Shown: piece after piece, positions 1 through 12,203 of the stretch
Layout: each line of letters opens with the position of its first letter
How positions within the stretch are numbered: position 1 is the first letter of the stretch
DNA from: CAUZWH01 sp965247665
GTDB lineage: Bacteria > Pseudomonadota > Alphaproteobacteria > SHVV01
Length of the DNA stretch: 64,000 nt
Direction of reading: 5' to 3'
Assembly (NCBI GenBank): GCA_965247665.1
Contig: CBDFHH010000005.1
Location: 1,302,001-1,366,000, forward strand
The notes under the pieces: model-generated
The model's input: the letters and a program-made list of their open reading frames with translations, nothing else
What the model was told of the DNA's origin: nothing
Databases searched by the model: none
Made by a program: the position numbers and the translations under genes

Positions 1-2
1 CT

Positions 3-3380
<3,378 letters not shown>

Positions 3381-3437
3381 CCTGCGCCGCCGTGCCGCGT
3401 AGAACGGGCTTCCGAACCATCGATCCGCCTACACATC

Positions 3438-4005
3438 ATGACGACGGTACCGATCTGCAATTCTGCCTGGATCATTGCCTGGGACGCCGGCCGGCGCTGC
3501 CACATCCACCTCACCGAAATCGACGTCGCTTTCACCGGCAACGAGATCGTCCATGTCGGGCGCGGCTACCGGGGCAGTGCCGAGCGGCAAATCGACGGCG
3601 CCGGCCCGCTGGGTGGTGGCGGAGAACCCCCGGGACACCTACGCCGCCGATATCTTCGAAGCAGCGGCGGCCGGTGGCGCGCGGACGCCGGGCCGCGACG
3701 ATATCAGCCGATTGGCACCGGGTGCCAAGGCCGACTTGGTGCTGATCGCGCCAACCCATCCCCAGATGCAGCCCGCCCGCGACCCGCTGCGCTCCCTGGT
3801 TTGCTGCGCCGCCGAGCGCGCAGTGCGTGACGTATTCGTCGACGGCGTTCAGCCGGTCGCCGATCGCGAAGTCCTGACCATCGACTACGCCGCGGCTGCG
3901 GCCGAACCGGAAGAAGCTCAGAAGCGCGCGGTCAAAGGAGATCCCCGAGCTCGATTGGGCTGGCTGCGGGCCGACGAAATCGCGCTGCCGTCGCGGCCCC
4001 ACGCC
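3438..4005 (+). pseudogene. Remnant of an amidohydrolase (cytosine deaminase/chlorohydrolase type)
   Basis: The first about 55 codons from ATG 3438 resemble the start of a metal-dependent deaminase (MTTVPICNSAWIIAWDAG, then a GYRG stretch). Sequence resembling the C-terminal end of the same family then appears in another frame from about 3610: NPRDTYAADIFEAA, RLAPGAKADLVLIAPTHPQM, RDPLRSLVCCAAERAVRDVFVDG. The central metal-binding barrel is missing entirely. Near 3941 the frame shifts again (IPELDWAG in one frame, then ADEIALP back in the earlier one). A large internal deletion plus several frameshifts make this a decayed gene. The 389-codon open frame running to 4644 continues by chance over the opposite-strand aminotransferase. 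Confidence 0.75.
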
Positions 4006-4032
4006 GAGGGCCGATACGCGCCGCTGTGCGGC

Positions 4033-4953
4033 CTACTCGTGCGGCACATGCCGGTATGCCACCGGCGTCGCGTGCCAACCCGCTTCTTTCTTCGACCAGT
4101 ACAGGTCGCGAAGTTGCGTGGTGATCGCCCCCGGCTTGCCCTCGCCGATCACCGCGCCATCGACCTCGGTCACCGGCATAACGCCGCCGGCGGTCGACGA
4201 GATGAACACCTCGTCGGCACCGCGCAACTCGTCGGGGTCGAGCGTATCGCCGCGGCAGGGCGTGCCGGTCTCCTGACACAGCTCGATCACCGTGCGCCGC
4301 GTGATTCCGGCAAGCGTGCCATGCCCCGTCGTGACGATCGCGCCGTTCCGTACCGCAAAGATGTTGAACCCCGGGCCTTCCGAAATGTTGCCCTCGCCAT
4401 CGACCAGCACCGTGGTCTCGCCACCGCGATCATAGGCTTCGAACAGGCCGCGGGTGAAATCCAGCCAATGATAATTCTTGATCACCGGATCGACCGACTG
4501 CGGCGGGATGCGCTGAACCGAGCTGATGACGAGCTTGAGGCCGCGCTCGCGCTGTTCTTCGTTGGCAATCCAGATGAAGGGGATCGCGAAGGCGTAGAAA
4601 CGATTGCTGCATGCGCGCGGGTCGCGGCTACCGGGTTGCGGTAAACCGCGGGTGCAGATCATCTCGACATAGGCGTCCTTGAGGCCGCTGCGGCTGACGC
4701 ATTCCGCCAGGATTTGGGTGGTGTGCGCGCGATCGATCGGTGGCGTCAGGCGCAGCCCCCGACAGCTCTCGTAGAAGCGATCGAGGTGATCGTCGAGGCG
4801 GAAGAAGGAGCCGCGCCACACATGCACGACGTCGTAGGTCGCGTCGCCGTGCAGGAAACCCCAATCGAGAATCGGCAGCCGCGCCGCTTCGGCGGGCACG
4901 AAGTCGTTGTCGACATACGCGCATCCCTGAGCAAAGAAACGGGCTTCGGGCAC
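4033..4953 (-). CDS. Class IV (BCAT/D-alanine type) PLP aminotransferase
   Basis: A 306-residue fold-type IV aminotransferase that moves amino groups between an amino acid and a 2-oxo acid. The PLP lysine is in PVIKNYHWLDFTRGL (about Lys159), followed by the cofactor-binding turn NISEGPGFNIFAV and the late motif ADEVFISSTAGGVMPV. The frame stays open upstream to 5310, but that part overlaps the VWA gene. The GTG at 4953 (protein PEARFFAQGCAYVDNDF) lies 11 nt after the VWA stop and matches the usual family N terminus. The gene is probably the last member of the moxR-VWA transcription unit. Substrate (branched-chain, D-amino acid or other) cannot be fixed from sequence. Confidence 0.85.
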   Translation of the reverse strand: MPEARFFAQGCAYVDNDFVPAEAARLPILDWGFLHGDATYDVVHVWRGSFFRLDDHLDRFYESCRGLRLTPPIDRAHTTQILAECVSRSGLKDAYVEMICTRGLPQPGSRDPRACSNRFYAFAIPFIWIANEEQRERGLKLVISSVQRIPPQSVDPVIKNYHWLDFTRGLFEAYDRGGETTVLVDGEGNISEGPGFNIFAVRNGAIVTTGHGTLAGITRRTVIELCQETGTPCRGDTLDPDELRGADEVFISSTAGGVMPVTEVDGAVIGEGKPGAITTQLRDLYWSKKEAGWHATPVAYRHVPHE

Positions 4954-4964
4954 GGGGCGGCCGA

Positions 4965-6143
4965 TCAGCGCCGCAACTCGCGGGTGGCGCGGTCGAGCCC
5001 GTCGAGCGTCAAGGGGTACATGCGATCGGACATTAGCTGGCGGATCACCTGAATCGAGGGTGTCGCCTGCCAATAACGTTCGTCGGTCGGGTTGAGCCAC
5101 ACGGCATGGGGATAAGAGTCGAGCAGGCGCTGCATCCAGACCGCGCCGGCCTCGGCGTTCCAGTGCTCGATGCCGCCGCCCGGCACGGTGATTTCGTAGG
5201 GGCTCATCGTCGCATCGCCGACCAGAATCAGCTTGTAATCGGACCCGTAGGTATTCAACAGCTCGGCGGTGTCGACGGTGTTGCCGCGGCGCCGGCGGTT
5301 GTCGCGCCACACCTCCTCATAGAGGCAATTGTGGAAGTAGAAATACTCCAGATGCTTGAACTCGGCGCGCGCCGCCGAGAACAACTCCTCGCAGGTGCGC
5401 GTGTGCACCGTCATCGAACCGCCGATGTCGAGCAGCAGCAGCACCTTGACCGCGTTGTGGCGCTCGGGAACCATCTTGATGTCGAGATAGCCGCCATTGT
5501 CGGCGGTTGAGCGCACCGTGTCGGGGAGATCCAGTTCGAGATCGGCGCCTTCGCGCGCGAACTGGCGGATCTTGCGCAACGCCATCTTGATATTGCGGGT
5601 GCCGATGACGACGGAATCGTCGAGGTTCCGGAACTCTCGCTTGTCCCACACCTTGACGGCACGGAAGTTGGCATTGCCGTCCTGGCCGATGCGCACGCCC
5701 TCGGGGTTGTAGCCGTAGGCCCCGAACGGCGACGTGCCGCTGGTGCCGATCCACTTGCTGCCGCCCTGGTGGCGGCCGCGCTGCTCGGCAAGGCGCTGGC
5801 GCAGCGTCTCCATCAGCTTGTCCCAGCCGCCCAGCGCTTCGATCTCCGCCTTTTCCTCCTCGCTGAGGTAGCGGTCCATCAGCTTTTGCAGCCACTCTTC
5901 GGGAATGTCGACAGCGAACTCTTCGTCAGGTGCTTCCAGCCCTTTGAAGACGCGGCCGAACACGCGGTCGAACTTGTCGAGATTGCGCTCGTCCTTCACC
6001 AGCACCGCGCGCGCCAGGTAGTAGAAATCGTCGACCCGGTAGGCGGCGATTCGCGCGTCCATCGCTTCCATCAGGGCCAAATACTCCTTCAGGCTCACCG
6101 GCACCTTGGCCTTGCGCAGCTCGGCGAAGAGATCGAGGAACAT
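4965..6143 (-). CDS. CoxE-like VWA domain protein
   Basis: A 392-residue cytosolic protein with an N-terminal helical region and a C-terminal von Willebrand A domain. The metal-adhesion motif appears as DIGGSMT around residue 236, with Gly replacing the usual second Ser of DxSxS. The last part carries VGDATMSPYEI, another family feature. Such proteins work with MoxR AAA+ ATPases as chaperones that insert metals or mature enzyme complexes. The MoxR gene lies 8 nt upstream on the same strand, so the two are almost certainly co-transcribed. The client is unknown; no CO dehydrogenase genes are in view. Confidence 0.85.
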   Translation of the reverse strand: MFLDLFAELRKAKVPVSLKEYLALMEAMDARIAAYRVDDFYYLARAVLVKDERNLDKFDRVFGRVFKGLEAPDEEFAVDIPEEWLQKLMDRYLSEEEKAEIEALGGWDKLMETLRQRLAEQRGRHQGGSKWIGTSGTSPFGAYGYNPEGVRIGQDGNANFRAVKVWDKREFRNLDDSVVIGTRNIKMALRKIRQFAREGADLELDLPDTVRSTADNGGYLDIKMVPERHNAVKVLLLLDIGGSMTVHTRTCEELFSAARAEFKHLEYFYFHNCLYEEVWRDNRRRRGNTVDTAELLNTYGSDYKLILVGDATMSPYEITVPGGGIEHWNAEAGAVWMQRLLDSYPHAVWLNPTDERYWQATPSIQVIRQLMSDRMYPLTLDGLDRATRELRR

Positions 6144-6151
6144 CGCCGGCC

Positions 6152-7000
6152 TCAGCCGCGTCCTTCGCCGCGGTTGAGAAATGCCAGTCGCTCGAACAGG
6201 TGCACGTCATGTTCGTTCTTGAGGAGTGCCCCGTGCAGCGGCGGGATCAGCGTCTTCATTTCTTTGGCGCGTAACGCCTCCGGCGGAATGTCGTCGACCA
6301 TCAGCAGTTTGATCCAGTCGAGCAGTTCCGAGGTCGATGGCTTTTTCTTCATCCCCGGCACCTCGCGGATTTCGTAGAAGAGGTTGAGCGCCTCATTGAC
6401 CAGATTACGCTGCAGGTCGGGATAGTGAACGTCGACGATCCGCAGCATGGTATCGCGTTCGGGGAAGCGGATGTAGTGGAAGAAGCAGCGCCTGAGGAAG
6501 GCGTCCGGCAGTTCCTTTTCGTTGTTCGAAGTAACAATCACGATCGGCCGCCGGCTGGCGCGGATCGTTTCCTTGGTCTCGTAGACGTAGAACTCCATAC
6601 GGTCGAGTTCGCGCAGGAGGTCATTGGGGAACTCGATGTCGGCCTTGTCGATTTCGTCGATCAACAAAACCGGTGTCGCCTCGCTGGCGAAGGCCTCCCA
6701 CAGCATGCCCCGCTTGATGTAGTTGCGGATGTCTGCGACCCGTTCGTCGCCAAGCTGGGAATCGCGCAGGCGCGACACCGCGTCGTATTCGTAGAGCCCG
6801 TGCTGGGCCTTGGTCGTCGATTTGACGTGCCACTCGAACAGCGGCGTGCCGAGCGATTTGGCAACCTCGATGGCCAACATCGTCTTGCCCGTGCCGGGCT
6901 CGCCTTTGACCAGCAGCGGCCGCCGCAGGGTGATCGAAGCGTTGACCGCGACCAGCAGTTCGTCGGTCGCGACATAGGTGTCGGTACTGGAAAACTTCAT
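6152..7000 (-). CDS. MoxR-family AAA+ ATPase
   Basis: A 282-residue MoxR/CoxD-type ATPase. Walker A is GEPGTGKTML near residue 37, Walker B is VLLIDEIDKAD near 115, sensor 1 lies in IVIVTSNNEKELPD, and the arginine-finger region is FLRRCFFHYIRFP. The start ATG at 7000 follows an AGGGA-like ribosome site. It is the first gene of the run that includes the VWA protein and the aminotransferase. By family it remodels or activates a metalloenzyme or protein complex together with the VWA partner. Confidence 0.92.
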   Translation of the reverse strand: MKFSSTDTYVATDELLVAVNASITLRRPLLVKGEPGTGKTMLAIEVAKSLGTPLFEWHVKSTTKAQHGLYEYDAVSRLRDSQLGDERVADIRNYIKRGMLWEAFASEATPVLLIDEIDKADIEFPNDLLRELDRMEFYVYETKETIRASRRPIVIVTSNNEKELPDAFLRRCFFHYIRFPERDTMLRIVDVHYPDLQRNLVNEALNLFYEIREVPGMKKKPSTSELLDWIKLLMVDDIPPEALRAKEMKTLIPPLHGALLKNEHDVHLFERLAFLNRGEGRG

Positions 7001-7102
7001 GACGATCCCTGCTGCAGGTAGGCTTGGCGCGGTACAATTGGGCGCCCGGCACGTTAGGCCGTCGCCCGTAAGCGATCAAGATTGACGGCAGGGAGGCGCC
7101 GG

Positions 7103-7720
7103 TTGGCGAACGCTTTGAAGATCTCGGGCAGGTGCAAAACGACCGAGCTCGACCGATTGCTGGCGGCGATTCGCGCGTGTCGCATCTGCGAGGATCATCT
7201 GCCGCTGGGACCGCGGCCGGTAGTGGTTGCCAGCGCCAGCGCTCGCGTGCTGGTCGCGGGTCAAGCCCCCGGCACCAAGGTCCATAAAAGCGGGGTGCCG
7301 TGGGACGATGCCAGCGGCGATCGCCTGCGCGATTGGCTGGCGGTCGATCGCGCCACGTTCTACGACCGACGCCGCATCGCCATCGTGCCGCAAGGATTTT
7401 GCTATCCCGGCAAGGCCGGTGGCGGCGATCTGCCGCCGCGGCCCGAGTGCGCCGCAACCTGGCACGATCGCCTGCTGGCACAGCTGCCCAATGTCGAGCT
7501 GGTGGTTGCTGCCGGCCGCTACGCCCAGGATTTTCATCTCGGTGCCCGCAACCGAAAAACGCTCACCGAAACGGTGCGCGCTTGGCGCGACTATGCGCCT
7601 GGCGTCGTGCCCGTGCCGCATCCGTCGTGGCACAACAACCGGTGGCTGCAGCTCAACCCGTGGTTCGAGAGCGAAACCCTGGCGTATCTCCGCGGGCGCG
7701 TAAGGCGCTTGCTCAGATGA
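7103..7720 (+). CDS. Uracil-DNA glycosylase family protein
   Basis: A 205-residue single-domain protein of the broad uracil-DNA glycosylase superfamily (COG1573-like). Motif 1 is AGQAPGTKVHKSGVPWDD and the late motif is PHPSWHNNRWL, where the His is expected to be catalytic. Base-excision repair of uracil or a related lesion is inferred. The frame opens at TTG 7082, but GGGAGG at 7091-7096, six bases before the TTG at 7103, favours the later start. The gene is divergent from moxR. Confidence 0.85.
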   Translation: MANALKISGRCKTTELDRLLAAIRACRICEDHLPLGPRPVVVASASARVLVAGQAPGTKVHKSGVPWDDASGDRLRDWLAVDRATFYDRRRIAIVPQGFCYPGKAGGGDLPPRPECAATWHDRLLAQLPNVELVVAAGRYAQDFHLGARNRKTLTETVRAWRDYAPGVVPVPHPSWHNNRWLQLNPWFESETLAYLRGRVRRLLR

Positions 7721-7770
7721 CGGATATCGGATGCCAGATGGCGGGTTCCTCGAGCATCCGACATTCGATA
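7717..7770. repeat. Dispersed repeat copy after the glycosylase gene
   Basis: Around the glycosylase stop codon, GATATCGGATGCCAGATG (7723-7740) is followed by CATCCG (7755-7760), which pairs with CGGATG at 7728-7733. The core resembles TCAGATATCAGATGCC near 44509 and the reverse complement of 2282-2299 inside dnaE2. It looks like a degenerate copy of the same short element and may double as a hairpin after the gene. Confidence 0.4.
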
Positions 7771-7853
7771 ACCGATCTCGGTTACGGCTACGGAGCCATC
7801 TTGATCGCCACGGTTTTGAGATTTGCAACCATTTGACCCGACCCGCGGCTGAC

Positions 7854-8927
7854 ATGCCCGAACACCGTCGCGATCCCAACACCGTCGCGCGCGGTTTTCG
7901 CCTACGCGCAGGTTCGCCAAGCGGCCAAAAACTCGCCGGGTTGGTTCTTCTCGTGCTGTTCGGCGCGCTTGTCGCGTGCGGGCCCCAGTTTCAACAGCGG
8001 GGTCCGGCCAACGGCGTGCCTGTTCTCACCGACGCCGGCATCACCACGAGCGACGGGTACGAACTGCCGCTTCGTGTATGGGTCGCCGCCTACGGCCCGC
8101 GCGCCGTCATCCTCGCCGTGCACGGTTTCAACGACTACAGCCACGCGTTCGATGCCCCGGCAGCGTGGTGGGCCGAGGTCGGCATCACCACCTATGCCTA
8201 CGATCAGCGCGGCTTCGGCCGCAGCGCTAACGCCCGCATTTGGCCGGGCGCGGATCTGATGATCGAAGATCTGCGCGAAGCGGCGCGCGTCGTCGGCGAT
8301 CGCCATCCCGACGCGCCGCTGTATCTGCTCGGTGTCAGCATGGGCGGTGCCGTCGTGATGACGGCCGACGCGCAGGACGCGACCGTTGCGGGCATCGCCG
8401 GCCAGATCCTGGTCGGTCCCGCCGTTTGGGGTCGGGCGACGATGCCGCTGACGCACCGCGTTGCCTTGTGGCTTGGTGTTCGCACCATGCCAGCAAATCG
8501 CGTCAGCGCACGCGGGCTCGGGATCGTTCCATCGGACAATATCGAGATGCTACGGGCACTCGCGCGGGACCCCCTGGTCATCAAGGAAACCCGCATCGAC
8601 GCGCTTTACGGCCTCGTCAACCTGATGGACGAGGCGCTGGCGGCGGCGTCGCGCACGAAAACGCCGACCCTGGTTCTGTATGGTGCACGTGACGAGATTA
8701 TCCCGCCTGGCTCGACCCTCCGAATGCTGGCCGAGTTTGCGGCCCCGCACCGGGTTGCGCTCTACGCCAATGGCTGCCACATGTTGCTGCGCGACCTGCA
8801 CGCCGAATTGGTGTGGCGAGACATTGCGGCGTGGATTGACGACCAATCCGCGCCATTGCCATCCCGTGCGGAGATTGACCGGCCGGAGCTTGTCGTCCGG
8901 CCAATCGGGGTCAGCTGCCCGCGGTGA
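7854..8927 (+). CDS. Alpha/beta-hydrolase lipoprotein, lysophospholipase/monoacylglycerol-lipase type
   Basis: The ATG at 7854 gives a 357-residue protein with a basic N terminus, a hydrophobic stretch and a lipobox ending in LVAC, so it is probably lipid-anchored outside the inner membrane. The hydrolase core shows the oxyanion region VHGFNDY, the nucleophile elbow GVSMGG, an acid region in YGARDEIIPP and the terminal His in GCHMLL. These fit serine-hydrolase activity on monoacylglycerols or lysophospholipids. The frame extends up to 7731, but that part is repeat DNA. Its 3' end overlaps the convergent VOC gene by 17 nt. Confidence 0.85.
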   Translation: MPEHRRDPNTVARGFRLRAGSPSGQKLAGLVLLVLFGALVACGPQFQQRGPANGVPVLTDAGITTSDGYELPLRVWVAAYGPRAVILAVHGFNDYSHAFDAPAAWWAEVGITTYAYDQRGFGRSANARIWPGADLMIEDLREAARVVGDRHPDAPLYLLGVSMGGAVVMTADAQDATVAGIAGQILVGPAVWGRATMPLTHRVALWLGVRTMPANRVSARGLGIVPSDNIEMLRALARDPLVIKETRIDALYGLVNLMDEALAAASRTKTPTLVLYGARDEIIPPGSTLRMLAEFAAPHRVALYANGCHMLLRDLHAELVWRDIAAWIDDQSAPLPSRAEIDRPELVVRPIGVSCPR

Positions 8928-9843
8928 GCTCTCGGCGTTCGACCAGGTGAACCAGTACTCCGCCAAGACTGCGCGGGTGGATGAAACCGATCCGAGCGCG
9001 ACGCGAGCCCGGCCGGCCGACCGGATCGATCAACTCATAGCCGGCGTCGGCCAGATTGCCGAGCAGCGCGTCGATGTCTCCGACCTTGAAAGCGAGGTGA
9101 TGCAATCCGGCGCCGCGTGAGGCGATATAGCGGCTGATCGCACCCTGATCCTGGCGCGTTGTACCGCGCGCACCGTGGTCGACCGTGCTTTGCTGCGCCG
9201 GGTCGAAGTTCTGCAGGAGCTCGAGCTCGCAATCGCCGACCGTCACGAACGCGACCCGCAAACCGCCGACGGGCTCCGGCGATCGGCTGTGGCGTACGAC
9301 GCCATACTTGTCCGAGGAAAAGCTCTCGACCGCGGTCGCGACCTCGAGGTCGGTCTGCCGGCTCTCGAGTTCGAACCCGAGACCAACGCAGAAAGTATCG
9401 AGGATCGAAGCGTTGTTGGCGCTGGCCACGCCGATATGGTCGACCCGTTCGATCGGTCCGGGCGCCGCCGCGGGGAGATGCAGGGAATCGCAGATGTAAA
9501 GACGAACGCCGCCGAGCTGCGTCGGTTCGAGCGGAACCGCAATCGCGCCGCACCACTCGATCGCGGCCCGGGCGCCGATCCCGGCGGCGGCGGCGGCCGT
9601 TACGGCCGCATCGATGTCGTCGGCGCGCATCACGAGGTGGTGTATGCCGGGCCGGTCGACATCCCGCGCCGGGCCTTTGCCGATCTGGAACAGCGCCAGC
9701 CCGCAGGCACCGGCGCGCAACAGCGGCACCGAGAAGCCGTCGGCGTCGGCGGCGACGTCGCGTGGCAGGCCGAAGTCGCGTTCCAGACGATCGGCGAGGT
9801 CCTCGGGATCTCGAACCGCAAGCGCGATGCAGGCGAGTTGCAT
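8911..9843 (-). CDS. Two-domain VOC (glyoxalase/methylmalonyl-CoA epimerase-like) protein
   Basis: A 310-residue protein with two vicinal-oxygen-chelate modules. The first (residues 1 to about 130) includes GIHHLVMRADDIDAAV. The second (about 135-300) includes VDHIGVASAN, GLHHLAFKVGDIDALL and LGGVLVHLVE. The second module resembles methylmalonyl-CoA epimerase and glyoxalase domains, with His and Glu metal ligands at the expected places. The start ATG at 9843 lies 17 nt after the deacylase stop, with AGGGA before it. It is therefore probably co-transcribed with the deacylase. The substrate is unknown. Confidence 0.8.
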   Translation of the reverse strand: MQLACIALAVRDPEDLADRLERDFGLPRDVAADADGFSVPLLRAGACGLALFQIGKGPARDVDRPGIHHLVMRADDIDAAVTAAAAAGIGARAAIEWCGAIAVPLEPTQLGGVRLYICDSLHLPAAAPGPIERVDHIGVASANNASILDTFCVGLGFELESRQTDLEVATAVESFSSDKYGVVRHSRSPEPVGGLRVAFVTVGDCELELLQNFDPAQQSTVDHGARGTTRQDQGAISRYIASRGAGLHHLAFKVGDIDALLGNLADAGYELIDPVGRPGSRRARIGFIHPRSLGGVLVHLVERRELTAGS

Positions 9844-9860
9844 GGCGTTTCGCGCGATCC

Positions 9861-11552
9861 CTAGCCGCGGCCGCGGATGACCCGGCCAGGCAGACTGGTA
9901 CGGTCCGGCCGCGCCTTGCCGTCTTGGGCGATGACCGTGCCATTGACGATAACCGCGTCGATGCCGCTCGGGTCGGAGACCAGGCGATCGGCACCGCCCG
10001 GAAGGTCGTGCGTACGCCGCAGCGGCCCGGCCTCGATCGTCTCGGGATCGAACACGACGATATCGGCCGCCAAACCAACTTCGAGACGGCCACGATCGGT
10101 GAGACCGAGCACCTCGGCCGGGCGCGCGGTGAGCATCCGCACGCCCTCTTCGAGCGCGACGATGCCGCGGTCGCGTACCCAGCGGCCGAGAAAGTCGGTG
10201 GTGTAGCATGCGTCACACAATTGGCTCGCATGGGCGCCGGCGTCGGACAGGGCGATGACCGTCAACGGGTTCTGCAAAATCTCGCCTACCGCCTCCTCGT
10301 CGTAGTTCAGCACCGGTACGCGGATACGCGCCTCGAGATCGCTTGCAACGCTGAGATCAAGGACCAAGTCGACCGGATCGACGCCCCGCTCATCGGCTGC
10401 GTCCTTGATCAATCGCTCGGTCAGCGATTCGTCGGTCGGCGAATAGGAGATCACGGCGCGTTGGTCCCAGCCGACTAGCTGATGCGGCCGTTCGTCCTCG
10501 CGGTCGTCTTTGAACGCCTGGCGAAACGCCGCATCGCGATAGAGCATCATGCGCCCGGCGTGGTCGGTCTTCATCGTCGATGCAAAAAACTCGCGCGCCT
10601 CGAAGGGAAAGGCCGAGTCGAAGTTGAAGTCCAGGGTAAGCGGCCGCGGCGACACTTGGGGCACGACGTTGAGCCCCTCGCCTTCGATCAGCTCGCGGGT
10701 GGCATCGAGGTATTTGCGATGCGATCCGGGGCCGGTCAGGTTCGACAGCAGCGCCGTCCAAGCCACGGTGACGCCGTGCGCGGCGGCAAAGGCGCGAAAC
10801 TGCTTGAGGAAGAGCCCCTTACCCATCGTTGCCTGGAACACGCCCTCGCCGTCGGCGATGGCGCCGATCAGCGCGTCGTATTCGCTGAGCGACGCGAGTC
10901 GGCTGGGGACCGGATGGCCGTCGAATCCATGGTGCGTAGCGGAACCGGACGAGGAGAAACCGAGAGCGCCCGCTTCGACCGCTTCGCGCACGAAACGTTG
11001 CATCGTTGCAATCTCTTCCGTATCGGCCGCGCGGGTGACCGCGTCCGCGCCCATGACATATAGGCGCAGCGGCGTATGGCCGACATACGCGCCGACATTG
11101 ATCAGGCAGCCCCCAGTCTCGATCGCGTCGAGGTACTCGGGAAAACTCTCGAACGCCCAGTCGTCGCCAACCCCGGTGCGCAGCGCGGCGAGGCTCATCC
11201 CCTCGACGCGTTCGAGAGTCCGCAGGATCAGATCGCGGTGCGCCGGCCGGCTCGGCGCCACGCCGAAACCGCAATTGCCCATCACCACGGTGGTGACGCC
11301 GTGCGACGGCGAGATCGATAGCGCCGGATCCCACAGGATCTGCGCGTCGTAGTGGGTGTGCATGTCGATAAAGCCGGGCGCGACGACATGACCCGCGGCA
11401 TCGATCGTCTCGGCAGCTTCGCCGAGGTCGTCGCCGATTGCCGCGATGCGGCCGTCGCGCACGGCGAGCTCGCCCACCCACCGCGGCCCGCCGCAGCCGT
11501 CGACGATGAAACCGCTTGTGATCTTGAGATCGAACGCCATGTCGGGCCGCAT
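9861..11552 (-). CDS. N-acyl-D-amino-acid deacylase family amidohydrolase
   Basis: A 563-residue metal-dependent hydrolase of the D-aminoacylase/dihydroorotase superfamily. N-terminal signs are SGFIVDGCGGPRWVGELAV and the metal motif GFIDMHTHYDAQ near residue 60. Later come GNCGFGVAPSRP, LSDAGAHASQLCD with the conserved Asp, and the C-terminal small-domain sequence GLAADIVVFDPETI. It would hydrolyse N-acylated D-amino acids or related amides. GGAG about seven bases before the ATG at 11552 supports this start; an alternative ATG lies at 11540. It leads a two-gene unit with the VOC protein. Confidence 0.88.
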   Translation of the reverse strand: MRPDMAFDLKITSGFIVDGCGGPRWVGELAVRDGRIAAIGDDLGEAAETIDAAGHVVAPGFIDMHTHYDAQILWDPALSISPSHGVTTVVMGNCGFGVAPSRPAHRDLILRTLERVEGMSLAALRTGVGDDWAFESFPEYLDAIETGGCLINVGAYVGHTPLRLYVMGADAVTRAADTEEIATMQRFVREAVEAGALGFSSSGSATHHGFDGHPVPSRLASLSEYDALIGAIADGEGVFQATMGKGLFLKQFRAFAAAHGVTVAWTALLSNLTGPGSHRKYLDATRELIEGEGLNVVPQVSPRPLTLDFNFDSAFPFEAREFFASTMKTDHAGRMMLYRDAAFRQAFKDDREDERPHQLVGWDQRAVISYSPTDESLTERLIKDAADERGVDPVDLVLDLSVASDLEARIRVPVLNYDEEAVGEILQNPLTVIALSDAGAHASQLCDACYTTDFLGRWVRDRGIVALEEGVRMLTARPAEVLGLTDRGRLEVGLAADIVVFDPETIEAGPLRRTHDLPGGADRLVSDPSGIDAVIVNGTVIAQDGKARPDRTSLPGRVIRGRG

Positions 11553-11615
11553 ACTAGCACTCCGCCTGCAATCGAACGTTAGGCGAGGGGAGCGAGGGCT
11601 CCTGAATTCGCGAGC

Positions 11616-11643
11616 TTGCCGTTTGGCGAGGAAGCCTTAAATT
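11616..11643 (+). promoter_or_regulatory. Possible sigma-70 promoter of msrA
   Basis: TTGCCG (11616-11621) and TAAATT (11638-11643) are separated by 16 nt and lie 32 nt before the msrA ATG. The match is moderate and is by eye only. Confidence 0.35.
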
Positions 11644-11675
11644 CATCGACGAGGGGCTATTGAGGAGGTGCCGAT

Positions 11676-12161
11676 ATGGCGAATATGGCGAAAGCGACGT
11701 TCGCGGCGGGATGTTTCTGGGGTATAGAGGCGGCTTTCCGCAAGGTCGATGGCGTGACCGATGCCAAGGTCGGTTACGCTGGCGGCGGCACCCAAAACCC
11801 GACTTACGAACAGGTGTGCAACGGCCAAACCGGGCACGCCGAAGCGGTCGAAGTCGATTTCGACTTCGACAAAGTGTCCTACGGCGAGCTGCTCGACCTG
11901 TTCTGGCAGATCCACGATCCGACCCAGCTCAACCGTCAGGGCCCCGATGTCGGCACTCAGTATCGATCGGCGATTTTTTATCACGACGAGGATCAGAAAC
12001 AGGCGGCCGAGGTCTCGAAGCAAAAGCAGGACGCATCGCGCCGTCACCCGGGAACGATCGTCACCGAGGTGATCCGGGCTTCCGAGTTCTGGGTCGCCGA
12101 GGACTACCACCAGCGCTACTTCGAGAAGATGGGGCGGATGCGGCGCGTCTTCGGCCTGTAG
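11676..12161 (+). CDS. msrA: Peptide-methionine (S)-S-oxide reductase MsrA
   Basis: A 161-residue enzyme that reduces methionine-S-sulfoxide in proteins. The active-site GCFWG is at residues 12-16, with Cys13 as the nucleophile. Other family sequence includes GYAGG, the region around QTGHAEAVEV, and a Tyr-rich C-terminal part (EDYHQRYFEK). There is no resolving-cysteine tail after that, so recycling Cys use may differ from the three-Cys enzymes. GAGGAGG nine to ten bases before the ATG at 11676 fixes the start. It stands alone, apparently with its own promoter. Confidence 0.95.
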   Translation: MANMAKATFAAGCFWGIEAAFRKVDGVTDAKVGYAGGGTQNPTYEQVCNGQTGHAEAVEVDFDFDKVSYGELLDLFWQIHDPTQLNRQGPDVGTQYRSAIFYHDEDQKQAAEVSKQKQDASRRHPGTIVTEVIRASEFWVAEDYHQRYFEKMGRMRRVFGL

Positions 12162-12162
12162 C

Positions 12163-12203
12163 GCGCGAAACAAGGCTTTACCGGCGCGCAACAAAGCTTT
12201 ACC
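12163..12203. repeat. Tandem pair of 20-bp repeats after msrA
   Basis: The 20-mers at 12163-12182 and 12184-12203 differ at only two positions (shared core CAA followed by GCTTTACC). They lie 1 nt apart, directly after the msrA stop codon. No stem-loop is evident. Function unknown. Confidence 0.6.

Noticed and set aside
3475..4644. 389-codon plus-strand frame spanning the amidohydrolase remnant and the aminotransferase
   Set aside because: Only its first part matches a family; the remainder is antisense to a well-supported gene.
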